DNA of 64,000 nt. Source: Mikania micrantha. Taxonomy: Eukaryota > Streptophyta > Magnoliopsida > Asterales > Asteraceae. Every line of letters starts with the position of its first letter. The stretch's first letter is position 1. Below, piece by piece: positions 35,520 to 46,745 of the stretch. The notes below the pieces were generated by a model, which had not been told where the DNA came from, ran no database searches, and was given only the letters and a program-made list of their open reading frames with translations. The stretch is taken from NCBI GenBank assembly GCA_009363875.1, contig CM018689.1, positions 57,971,741 to 58,035,740 on the forward strand, written 5' to 3'. A program made the translations under genes and the position numbers.

Positions 35520-35700
35520 CAAACTTATCCAGTGTATTCACACTTTGCAGTAGGGTCTGGGGAGGATGAAGACAAACATTACCCTTTATCTCAGTTGAGA
35601 TAGAGAAACTACTCGAAAAAAGTTTACGGCTCAAAGTTATCATTTGAAGTTAATATCCCAACGCTTTTAACGTTATTTTCAAAAAATAAGTAAAATAAAT
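35520..35700 (-). mobile_element. Au-SINE-like retroposon, copy 4
   Basis: Reverse orientation: TATCCAGTGTATTCACACTT, GTAGGGTCTGGGGAGGATG, then AACGTTATTTTC words. Confidence 0.6.
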
Positions 35701-35990
35701 TTCAATTCATAATATTGTCATGTATGAAACAAATCACTCATTTCACCTGGTGATTAATATAATTTAGAATTGAAAAAAAAAACCAATTTGAAGTTATCCG
35801 ACCCAATTTTTTAATAATTTTTTATAACTAAAAAAATCTTATGTTTAATGTTCAATCATTTGGAATTAACCAAAAAAATAATATTTTTAATACTGAAATG
35901 ATAAGAATAAGACATGCACACACTCATTAAAGGAGCTCCACCCGTAAAGAAGCTAAGATTTGTTCAAAATATATATGCAAACTTAAAGTG

Positions 35991-36215
35991 TTTTTTTTTT
36001 GAACGGCTTGGTACAACGACACTCAAGACGGGATTTCAAGCGTTCCCTCGGATTTGATGCTCTGGGGTGTATGCCCGAGCCCACCCCAGGAGGAACCCCA
36101 CAACTGGGTAAACCCCCTGACCTTGCTTCAGCAAATATGCCTCAGCTCGGATTCGAACCCAAGACCTCCCATAGGGAAGTCAAGGGGGTAACCATTAGGC
36201 TAGAAGCCCTTGGTT
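35991..36215 (-). mobile_element. tRNA-derived SINE with 11-bp target duplication
   Basis: Poly-T then GAACGGC (reversed tail), minus-strand B box GGGTTCGAATCC, and CCTAATGGTTACC head. Perfect AACTTAAAGTG flanks (35980-35990 and 36216-36226). Confidence 0.9.
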
Positions 36216-36856
36216 AACTTAAAGTGTTTTAAATAAAGTTATTAAAAAATAATAAAAAATTAAAAAATAAGTGATCTTTACAGTCTTATGGTCGAAATAA
36301 CTACCAAAGTAACATCACATGAATTATTCTAATAGAATGTACCATTCAACATTATCAAGAACCGTCATACATACCGACCATGTATATGTAGTCAGAGACA
36401 AGCTTCCTTGATTTCTAACATCTGTGCATATACCAGAAAGGCATTTAAACCTTGTTCAACTGTCCACCATTGAAGTTATAACCAGATTAGAAAAGTGCAC
36501 CATCCATGAATAAGTTGTACTTAAGAAACACCTAAAACCAATCTTGTTTTTGCACCTACTTTTACAAGAATCAAAACCCATTTCAATTATTGATCCACTC
36601 ATCAAACCAACCAAAACCCTTTTGGCTTATGTCCTTCTGAACTTACCCAGAATCCTAAAAAGTTTCCTACCCTTATCCAAACGCTATATCATACATTCAT
36701 ACCCACCTTTCTTTTCTTGAAAAATAGAAGAAAAATAAAGAAAATGTTTCTCTAATATCCCTTTATCTTTCTTAAATTTTAAAAGTTGATGGATGTGTCA
36801 TGTGTGTGGGGATGAATGTCTCACAAGATGACATACATAACACCATCTCATGATTC

Positions 36857-36864
36857 TTTATAAG
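36857..36864 (+). promoter_or_regulatory. Possible TATA box of the sulfate transporter gene
   Basis: TTTATAAG lies about 120 bp upstream of the ATG; a CA-rich leader follows. Confidence 0.4.
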
Positions 36865-36982
36865 CACAAACAACCATTCGTATTGCTTCAATTCCATCTA
36901 CTTGTTCTTCATCTTATACTCTGTCTTGATTATCTTGAACTTGTGTTATCAAAAAGATTCACTGGTTCTATAACTCAAAAGA

Positions 36983-39900
36983 ATGGAGGGTAAGTATGAA
37001 GGAGATATTGGTCATGATGATCATCATAATCCATGTGTAGAGATAGCCATGGAAATTCATAAGGTTGAGACACCACCTAAGAGAAGCAGTTTACAAAAGT
37101 TGAAGAATAGGCTCAAAGAAACTTTCTTTCCTGATGACCCTCTTAGGCAATTCAAAGGACAATCCACAAAGCAAAAATGGTTGCTTGGCTTTCAATACAT
37201 TTTTCCTATACTTCAATGGGGTCCTAATTACAACCTTAATCTACTCAAATCTGATGTTGTTTCTGGTCTCACCATTGCTAGTTTAGCCATTCCCCAAGTA
37301 AATATTTTTCTTCTGTTTCGTTTATTAATCCGTATAACACGAAAATATGTTGGATTTTATGATATGAAATTATGAATCACCTTTGATTTTATGTTTGTTT
37401 TTTCAGGGTATAAGTTATGCAAAGCTTGCAAATCTCCCTCCTATTGTCGGTCTATGTAAGATTCGATTCTTTTTTCTTTGATCATAAGAATTATTAACTT
37501 TTGGAACCAATTCATTACATGATCATAGAAATGATTCTCTTTAAGGAACCAACATTGAAAAGTTGTAAAAATGCCAAAAAAAAGGCCACACTTTACATGA
37601 AAATTTTATATCTGAATTGTAAAATGAGTGCAACAAGAATCTTTGCACTTTATTCATGCAAAATAAAATGCTCTCATTGCAAATCTATCATAAATATGAT
37701 AGATTTTTACAATTAAAAACCAAAAACCAATGATTAACAAATGATTAAAAATATATATTTGATTAGTTTTTTTGTTTGATCAATGATACAGATTCAAGTT
37801 TTGTGCCACCACTTGTGTATGCTGTCCTTGGGAGTTCAAAAGATCTAGCAGTTGGACCAGTGTCAATAGCATCACTATTGATGGGGTCAATGCTAAGACA
37901 AGAAGTGTCACCAACCCAAGACCCTCTTTTGTTTCTTCAATTGGCTTTCACTTCTACCTTCTTTGCTGGCCTCTTTCAAGCCTCTCTTGGATTTCTAAGG
38001 TCCACAAACTCTCTCTTAAAAACATGCGACAGTTTACTCCGTGGGTCAACGATCATTGTTGACCTTAGAAACTATATCAAAATTCAAACATGTTAATGTG
38101 CTTTTAAGTTTTAATAGTTAAAAAGGTTTTTTTGGGGGTTAAATGAAGTCAACGATCATCATTCATCATGAATCTTACTTCTAAAATTAAACCAAATTGG
38201 GTAAGTTTTTTTGTTACGTAATCTCATTTCAAGAGTAATTAAGAAAGGTCTTTTGAATATTGATGGTCAAATATAGTCAACGGTCACGTTTAAACTTTTT
38301 TCTGTTAAATACTATCTAATCACATGCTTATAAAGATAAAGATTTAACATATACTATTTTCGTGAGGACCAGTCATGAGTGTCACTAAACGACAAGATCA
38401 TAGACAACTAATAAATTACCTGAATGACCATTTAACTAACTTTAAAAATAGCCTAACAATTTAGGAATTAGGAAAGAGTTTATATAAAAATTTATCTGAT
38501 TACTTGACATATGTCCATAAAAATGAAAATTTATGATGTGAAATTTACGCAACTAAAGATGGAACCAACCAAATGATATCACGTGTTCATGAAATTTTAT
38601 GGTACTTATTACGCTTGTTTGGCACTTATAGTAAAAATTAATAAGCTAAACCTTGAGATAGTTGTTTCTGGTCGTAGATGACGTTCTGATTGGATGGACT
38701 GACACAGAGAAATATTAACTGTTAAACAGCCATATGATCATTTCAAAATTGACTAGTTAGGTAAAGTGATTTTTCTAAATAATTTACGGGTTGTTTGACG
38801 GTCTCTTATGATCATTAAGAGACTACCTTTTACTCTCTTAGTGGTTTATAACATCTTAATGGTTAAGATGTCACCTTAAGTCTGAATGATTAACAGACTA
38901 TCTCTTAATGTCAGCTCTTAACTATTCAGACTTAAATTTATTTTTTAATCATTAAAATGTTATGAAACATTTAGATTTAAAAGACAGTCTCTTAAGAGGC
39001 TACCAAACAACCCTTTGTTAGGTTACCCGTTTATTATAACAGTAAATAAAAAATGTTAAATAGTTATCAAAAAACATTTCAAAAATATAAAAAAATAATT
39101 TAAGATAGATATTGTTGAAATATTTATAAATAAGTATTTTAAGAAATAAAACAATAATCATTTTCTGAAACATTTGTTTTTTAAAAAGTTGGTTTTTAAA
39201 GCATTTAGTTTTAAAAAAATTGTTTTTAATGTTATTTTTTATAAATATTTTATTGTTTAAAAATATTGATTTTTAATTATTTTGTTTTAAAAACTAATCA
39301 ATAAAAATTTTTTAAAGAAAAATTTAAAAATATTTCGTATTTCTAAAAAAAATCATTATTTTAGAAATTTCATATTTAAAATTTCACATTTTATGATTCA
39401 TTTTTTTTTCTAAAAGTGTTTTTTTTTAAATATAATTTTTAATATATCGGAAAATTTATTTTTAATCTGAAAGAGAATATAAATAACAAAATTAGTATTC
39501 AATTTTATAATATAATATGATAAATATGCCTTTAATAAGAAAAAAACAAGAAAATCTATATGAAACATGTCTATTATTTTCTTTATTAGTATAAAATATA
39601 CTATAGATTAATCTTATCTAGGTAGTCAAATTGGTCTCTTAGTGGTCAAAGTAGTGGAGATGTTGACCTCACTTTACCAAAAACATTCCATGGAAGCATG
39701 GTCCATACTGAAAAGGGGACCAACCCTTTTTCTCAACTTATGTATGGTTTTTAATGCATGATGTACAACACATTATAACATGTTATGTGATGGTGTGTTA
39801 TAGGCTTGGGTTCATAATTGACTTCTTGTCAAAGGCTACACTTATTGGATTTATGGCTGGGGCAGCAATCATAGTATCACTTCAGCAGCTGAAAGCTCTT

Positions 39901-42900
39901 CTTGGGATCACTCATTTCACTAAAGAAATGGGTTTGGTTCCTGTTATGTCTTCTGTTTTCCACCATACTAAAGAGGTCATTTAGTTTAATTTAATTTAAT
40001 ATAATTTAAGAGTAAATTATGGTTTAGGCTACTGTGTTTTAACTATTTCAACTCAAAATATAATCTTTTATCAAAGCAGCCCATATGGTTTAAATAACTA
40101 ACGGTTTTAGCCCCTTAAACTTAACTATTATAACGGTTTTGGCCCCAAACCTAAATATGGTTAGGGGCCAAAAACGTTAGTTCTATAAACCAAATGGGCT
40201 TAAATGATAGAAGATTCTATTTTATGTTGAAATAGTTAAAACACTTAAACCACATGTGTCAAAACTGTAATTTACTCTTACTTTAATTTAATCTAATCTA
40301 ATTTATTTTGTTTTATTTTATTTTATTTAATGATTTCTGTTCTGTTATTATTAATAATCTTTTTAATATTGTATTTAAAATTATAACTGCAGTGGTCATG
40401 GCAAACAATCTTGATGGGGTTTTGTTTTCTTGTATTCCTGCTTGTGACAAGACACATTGTAAGCATATATGAATGTCTTTTAGTGTTTACTTTGCTAAGA
40501 CGCATATATATACACTTGATATACCACACGACACGATCAATCTTCTTTCGGTGCCTAAAGTCCACTTCAAATTGATGTCTCGAGAGTAATTTATTTAGGG
40601 TCCAAATATTCATACACCATCTTTGTTATCTGTACATCATATTTATATTAAATCAATCACATAATAGTCAGCTAAACTTTTACATATACAAATCTTTTAA
40701 CATTAAAAAAATACAAAAATGTGTTGTTATTGGTACACCACTATACCAATACTAATAGCCTTTATTTATGTATTCGGATATTTATATATTCTTTAGACCC
40801 TACTTTAAATGAGATTTCAAGTGTTAATGCTTGTTGTTGTATATTTATATTTTTGAAAATGATTTTCTGTATACAATTTATCCGCCTTAAACCTTAGAAG
40901 ACATCATCAATCCTATCACGTATGTTCCTAAAATTAAAAAAAAATCATATTTTTTTCTATTTTTTCTTTTAAAGTAGGTTCTTGCCTCCATTCTTCATCC
41001 CTCTGTTTTATAATATAATAAAACCTTATATTAGAGTTTACATTACCTAATTTTTTGTGAGTGGTTGGTTGTGCAAAAGAGAAAAAAATAATGAAAAAGA
41101 AACAAAAATATAGTATTTAATTGAAATAAGGATAAAAATAAGTAATGAAACATGAGGGAATTTTAGAAAATAGAGAATTAATTTATAAAATAATAACGTT
41201 TAGTTAAAATATAGAATTGTGGACCAAAAAGGTGTTCTAAATAAGTAAATATTTCACAAAATGTATTATTAAATTCATAAAAATGCAATATATTGTCTCT
41301 GATTCTATGGTCTTTTATTATATGCAGAGCATTAAGAAACCAAAGTTGTTTTGGGTATCAGCAGGAGCACCTTTGCTTTCAGTTGTGGTTTCAACCCTTT
41401 TTGTTTTTGTTTTCAAAGCACAACACCATGGCATTTCTGTGGTATGTTTATTAATTATCTAAAGTTTTAATTATTTATATCTGAAATATAATTTTAACTT
41501 TTATTTTTATGTGTTAAATAGATTGGAAAATTAGAAGAGGGATTAAACCCCCCTTCATGGAACATGTTGCATTTTCATGGGCATCATATTGGTCTAGTCA
41601 TAAAAACTGGTCTCATCACAGGCATCATTTCCCTAACCGTAAGCGTACAACTTTTACTGCATAGTTTACAACTCTTCATTGCATGCTCGTTATTCTGAAA
41701 AGGGTATTTTGGTCATTTTTCACAGGAAGGGATCGCAGTGGGAAGAACATTTGCCGCCTTGAAGAATTACCAAGTTGATGGTAACAAAGAAATGATTGCA
41801 ATTGGAGTCATGAATGTTGTTGGTTCCACCACTTCATGCTACATCACTACAGGTGAAAATATGTTACATAAAACATGTTTTTCAACTTGTACATCATGAA
41901 TCATTACTTGTACTCTAACCCCTATTTCATCGTGTTAGGTGCATTTTCGCGGTCGGCTGTGAACCACAACGCGGGTGCCAAAACCGCAGTGTCCAACATA
42001 ATCATGGCCGTGACGGTTATGGTCACACTTCTATTCTTGATGCCTTTGTTTCAGTATACACCAAACCTAGTACTTGGTGCAATCATTGTCACAGCGGTTG
42101 TTGGTCTAATTGACATCCCTGCAGCTTACCAAATATGGAAAGTTGATAAATTTGATTTCGTGGTGATGTTATGTGCTTTTTTTGGTGTCATCTTCATATC
42201 AGTTCAAGAAGGACTTGCACTCGCTGTAAGTTGTGCAATCCAAGCTATTTCATAAATGCTTATTTTTAAAAATATCATACAAGTATTCTAAGATAGTAAT
42301 TTTGTGTTTTCTGGTCACAAAAAGATATCATACAAGTGTTCTAGATTTTTGTCTTGTAGCAGTTCAATTTGTTACAAGAAAAAATGTTTCGATTCTTGTG
42401 TGATATGTTTAGTTTTGTGAACTTTAAGACACACAAGTTACTAACTAGTTAGACAGCTATGCTAGAATTTAAAAAAAAAAATATTTGTAATCAACTTTTT
42501 GAAAATAAATGATTTTTAAAAAGGCAAAAAAAAAAAATGTTTTCAAATCTCATAATGCAAGTATTTAACAAAATTATAATTTTTTAAAAAAGAACTGAAA
42601 AGTCTTTAACAAAAAAGATATCATACAAGTGTTCTAGATTTTTGTCTTGTAGCAGTTCAATTGCTACAAGACAAAATCTTCGATTCTTGTGTGATATGTT
42701 TGGTTTTGTGAACTATAAGACACGAGTAGTTATCATATTAGAAGGCAACTATGCTAGAAGTTTAAAAAGAAAAGTATTTGCAATCAAGTTTTTGAAAATA
42801 AATGATTTTTAAAAAGACAAAAAAATATATATATTCAGTTTCATAAAGTAAGTCTGTAACAAAATTAGAAATTTTTTTAAAAAGAACTGAAAAGTTTTTA

Positions 42901-44218
42901 ACAAAAAAGATATCATACAAGTGTTCTAGATTTTTGTCTTGTAGCAGTTCAGTTACTACAAGACAAAATCTTTGATTCTTGTGTGATATGTTTGGTTTTG
43001 TGAACTATAAGACACGAGTTATTATCATACTAGAAGGTAGCTATGCTAGAACTTAAAAAAAAAGTTTTTGCAATCAAGTTTTTGCAAAATAAATAATTTT
43101 TTAAAAAGACAATCAAAAAATATGTATTCAGTTTCATAATGTAAGTCTTTAACAAAATTAGAAATTTTTTAAAAATAACTGAAAAAATATAATTTGATTA
43201 TATTTTTTAGGTGGGGATTTCCATATTCAAGATGGTGTTGCAGATGACAAGACCTAAAACAGTTGTATTAGGAAACATACCTGGTACTGACATATTTAGA
43301 AACAAACATCAGTACCAGGATGCTGTCTCAGTCCCAGGTTTCTTGATTTTAAGCATTCAGGCTCCAATTAGTTTTGCCAACTCCAATTATCTCAATGAAA
43401 GGTAATTTCATTTTATCAAATGATTTAGTTCATCTAAAGTCAAAATCATAGATATTTTCTTCTGATTGTTTCTTGAAGGATTTTGAGGTGGATGCAAGAT
43501 TACCAGGAAGAAGAAGAAACCAAAAATCATTCTGATCTCAGATTTGTAATCCTAGATCTTGCTGGTAATTCCTAAATTAAACTTTTTGGCTAATTTGAAA
43601 AACTTAAAAACCGATAATTTCAACCTCTAAGCGGAAAAAGAGTCGAGTTGGGTTAATATTTATCTGTAACGGGTCAAATAGGATGAAAATCGCCTAAATT
43701 GTATATAATTCACTTCCAAATTGTGCAGCTGCATAAGGTAAATCACTAGTGTAAGTTGTAACAACATATATATATATATTAATTGTTCATAAAAGTAGTA
43801 AGAAAATGTTTTTGATAGTTCCAACATGTTAATATCTAAATATGATGTCCTGATTTTGGATACTTTTCAGCTGTAAGTGCCATTGATGCAAATGGAGTGA
43901 TGTTTTTCCAAGAACTTAGGAGGGTATTGGAAAAGAAGGGTGTTGAGGCAAGTTGTATTCAATATTTCAATTAACTGTTATTTCTGAATATTTATTTGTT
44001 CTTTTTTTTTTATTTCATCTTTTTGTGTTTTTAATAACCAAGATCTTACACTTTGAATCTGTTTACAGCTTGTGTTGGTGAATCCAGTTGGAGAAGTGAT
44101 GGAGAAATTGCAGAAGGCGGACGGGACCCACGATCTATTGCAACCGACTAATCTTTACTTGACAGTAGGAGAAGCGGTTTCGTCCCGATTCTCATCAATG
44201 AAAGTTGGGTCATGTTAA
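36983..44218 (+). CDS. SULTR3;3: Group 3 sulfate transporter (SLC26/SulP family), 13 exons
   Basis: Exons: 36983-37297, 37407-37455, 37792-37999, 39804-39975, 40393-40458, 41328-41441, 41522-41638, 41726-41852, 41939-42225, 43211-43401, 43479-43564, 43871-43947, 44069-44218. They join in frame to 652 residues, normal for plant SULTRs. The hydrophilic N-terminus (to about residue 80, with ETFFPDDPLRQF) precedes a multi-span membrane domain with the conserved GISYAKLANLPPIVGLYSSF and GFMAGAAIIVSLQQLK; exons 10-13 encode the cytosolic STAS domain (ILDLAAVSAIDANG). By recall the sequence is closest to Arabidopsis SULTR3;3; group 3 members move sulfate, and some related members phosphate, at plasma membrane, plastid or ER membranes, so substrate and location remain open. 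Twelve introns were placed; eleven are GT-AG and intron 12 is GC-AG (GAG|GCAAGT). Start chosen as the first ATG in the family-like N-terminus. No truncation or stop is seen. Confidence 0.95.
38788..39013. mobile_element. MITE in sulfate transporter intron 3
   Basis: GGGTTGTTTG at 38788-38797 and CAAACAACCC at 39004-39013 are perfect inverted ends; the match continues loosely inside (GGTCTCTTA / TAAGAGGCTACC). 226 bp, no clear target duplication. The rest of this 1.8-kb intron is very AT-rich. Confidence 0.75.
40007..40280. mobile_element. Fold-back MITE, GAGTAAATTA family, copy 2, in intron 4
   Basis: TAAGAGTAAATTA (40007-40019) and TAATTTACTCTTA (40268-40280) are perfect inverted ends; the inner arms (GGTTTAAATAACTAACGG / AACGTTAGTTCTATAAACC) also pair loosely. 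Confidence 0.75.
42324..43200. repeat. Threefold tandem repeat (about 292 bp) with hairpins in intron 9
   Basis: Units start at 42324, 42617 and 42909 (GATATCATACAAGTGTTC). Each begins with a near-palindrome of about 80 bp: TATCATACAAG pairs with CTTGTGTGATA, and TTTTGTCTTGTAGCA pairs with TGCTACAAGACAAAA around a short loop (pairing best in unit 2). The rest of the unit is AT-rich and includes GAAAATAAATGATTTTTAAAAA. The intron is bounded by normal splice sites of exons 9 and 10. Confidence 0.9.
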
Positions 44219-44529
44219 AGGAATGAATGTGTCAATATGGTGTGTTTCAACTATTATTTTGGTTGGGGTGTGGGGTTGGGGGGTGTTGGGTGCAAGTATT
44301 GCAATATAATTCCAAGATTTAGATGCTTGTTATTTGTGTTGTAGTAGTTGTTATCTTTTTTTTTAGGTTTTGTCAAGGACAAGGAATGTCACAAACATCT
44401 AAATATATTTTTGGAACACCCATGTAAGATTTTGATAATTATATGTTTATATATAATTAGATGAGTATAATGATAACAAAAACTCCATCCTACAAAGAAA
44501 CAAAACATTCAAGCGATTTCAATTTCCTA
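44219..44529. other. Likely 3' UTR and downstream flank of the transporter
   Basis: T/G-rich DNA directly after the stop, including a run of GGGGTGTGGGGTTGGGG; no coding signal. Confidence 0.5.
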
Positions 44530-44697
44530 AAGAAATCATAATTGAAACCGGAACCAGTTTCTCCTTTTTCGGCCAAAACCGGAATCAGCAAAAACCAGTC
44601 TAATACACAAACCTAACCGAAACTAGTTCTTAACTTTGTTGACAAAACTAATTTTGAATTGATCACGGGAAAAAAAACGTTTTGTGTGCCTCTACTT
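44530..44697. mobile_element. Decayed GGAACC-repeat element
   Basis: Loose AAACCGGAAC words ending TTTTGTGTGCCTCTA, a decayed form of the CTCTA terminal seen in the next element. Confidence 0.4.
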
Positions 44698-44702
44698 GCA
44701 AG

Positions 44703-45009
44703 TAGAGGTGGGTAAAAAACCCGGAACCGGAACCGACAACCCAAACCAGAACCACTTGTACCCGAACCGGTGGGTACAAGCGGTTCCGGGTTCTCAGAGA
44801 AATCAGACCCGGACCCAGAACCGGAACCGAAAAAAGTGGAACCGGTTCAAACTTTATTTAGAAAAACCAGAACGCGGAACCGCCAAAACCCAAACCAGAA
44901 CTGGCCAAAAACCGGTTGGAACCGGTCAAATACCAGAACCAGTTGTTGACTTTATTGACCGGAACCAGAACCTGTTAAAAAAACCCGTAAACCGGTTCGC
45001 CCACCTCTA
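44703..45009. mobile_element. GGAACCGG-repeat element with TAGAGGTGGG ends
   Basis: TAGAGGTGGG (44703) and CCCACCTCTA (to 45009) are perfect 10-bp inverted ends. The interior is a degenerate GGAACCGG/CCAGAACC array. The 108-residue open frame across it is repeat-derived (Asn/Pro/Arg-rich) and not a gene. Flanks share CTTGCAAG and ATTGCAAG, but offset on the right side, so a target duplication is not proven. Confidence 0.65.
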
Positions 45010-46205
45010 AGGCTCTAATTGCAAGAAGACAGTTTGGGCCTACTCAGAGTCTCGTGCTATACAAAGCTTCAAATTGAATATATGCTTATGTTCAATAAAA
45101 AACTTTATTCAACCCAACCATTTGGTCCGAACTTGTTTCAAACCAGATTAGCACGTTTTTAAAAGGCCCATTTTAGCCCATACCCATTTTGCTAACGATT
45201 TGTTTTGATATGATATCCAACGGTTGTTTTGCTAGCCATAGATTGTATGGATGCTGATGTCAACGTCCACCTTGGGTTGAATCATGAAATCCACTTCTTT
45301 TATATTTAAAAAGAAAGCAGAGACTTATCAAAAAACAAGAAAATAATATATTATATATGAATATAAAAATAGAATTTATAAGTAATTCAAACCTCTCCTC
45401 GCATTTTTTCACTCTTTCCAGTTAATTTTCCATTAGCAGTAATTCCTAAAAGTTTTAAATATTATTAATAAAATTCTAAGCCGAACACCGAACAGTAAAT
45501 CTTTAGGATCAGGTAAAAGGTATTACACTTTTTATTACCTTTGCGAGTAAAGTTGAATAAATGAAAACTTAAGGAATGACAAGTTTGACTAAAGTTTTTC
45601 TTTTTTCTTTTTTTATTTTTAAATTGTCGTGGTTTTTTAACCTATATGTCGTATTGACATTTAATAATTCAACCAACTAGATGGTTTTTAGCAGACTTGT
45701 TGGTTAAGTAAGCTAAAAACTTAGTCGACACCCCCGCTAGTTAATAGTTAGCCGATAAGTCCAAAGGTTAATTTAATCGATAAGTTAACCGAACATTTGG
45801 GTTAAACTAAATTATAAATCAATTTTGGAAAAAAAATATCAAACTTGTCATTGACCATCTGCCGTTAACTTCCTTCGTAATTATAATACATACATTTGAA
45901 AGTTGAGTGAACAGTGCTAATTCTCTTTTTTTTTTGTTGACGATAAAGTCAAAATAATCCTCTTTTTTTTTTTTTTGACAATAAAGTAAAAAAAAGGGCT
46001 TAATTAATAATAATTACTATCTTATAATAATAATAATTAATAATGATTACTATTATTATATAATGCTAATACTAGTTATTATAAAATAATTAAATAATAA
46101 TAATAATAAAAATAATTAATTAACAAACCCTTAAAACTTTTGCAGACGATTTGATTTACCTTCTTTTTTTGTAATCCTATTTTTTTTATCAACGATATCC
46201 GAACA
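45010..46205. other. AT-rich intergenic DNA
   Basis: No gene recognised; a TAA/AAT-rich microsatellite-like stretch lies at about 46000-46110. Confidence 0.4.
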
Positions 46206-46520
46206 GTGGGTGTAAATTCTTTTTTTAATTTGATTCAAGTCTTGCATTTATTGTCAATTAGCCCGATTAACGCCGCGAAGCGCGGATATAATTTTTTTTT
46301 AAATCTGATTCAAGTCTTGCATTTATTATCAATTGACCCGATTAAAGCCACGAAGCACGGGTATAAATGTTTTTTTAAATATCTTCGGACTTTTTTATTT
46401 GGTGTTTATAGATTCATTTTCATGTTTCCAATGCTCATTTTTATAACGGTAAACATTTATGGCATAACTTTATTATCAATTGGCTCGATCACCGTTCCGA
46501 AGCGCGGGTATAACCCTAGT
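46206..46520 (+). mobile_element. Helitron 3' end with tandemly repeated terminal hairpin
   Basis: Three successive blocks carry TTATCAATTGGCCCG-like sequence followed by a GCCGCGAAGCGCGG-type hairpin (near 46270, 46350 and 46500). The last ends in CTAGT (46516-46520) followed by T, the Helitron terminus. The 5' end was not located. Confidence 0.65.
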
Positions 46521-46654
46521 TAATTAGTTATATATCATATATTTATATATAATACAATAGCCAAATGCAATCATGAGCTATGAACAGTAATATTAATTAA
46601 TTAATATTACTATATATATAAGTTACTTTTTCAAGATAAAGCACATATGTAAGC

Positions 46655-46745
46655 ATTGGCTTGATGGATAAAGTTTTAGACTTTGACTAGCAACGTCGAA
46701 GGTTCAAGTCTTAGCTACGATGGTATTTTGTTTTTTGAGACTTTC
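46655..46745 (+). mobile_element. tRNA-like SINE head fragment
   Basis: GCATTGGCTTGATGGATAAAG (A-box-like) and GAAGGTTCAAGTCTTAGC (B-box-like) at tRNA spacing; no intact tRNA fold or A tail is evident. Confidence 0.4.

Noticed and set aside
38000..39803. An additional exon or gene in the 1.8-kb intron 3 of the transporter
   Set aside because: The joined exons 3 and 4 already match the family without a gap, and the intron is AT-rich with a MITE.
42324..43200. Regularly spaced repeats that could suggest a CRISPR-like array
   Set aside because: Only three long (292-bp) units with related spacers, inside an intron of a plant gene; this is a tandem duplication.
44684..45010. 108-residue plus-strand frame
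   Set aside because: Lies wholly within the GGAACCGG element; composition follows the repeat.
46660..46735. Possible tRNA gene
   Set aside because: A- and B-box-like words exist but I could not form the acceptor and anticodon stems; a SINE head is more likely.
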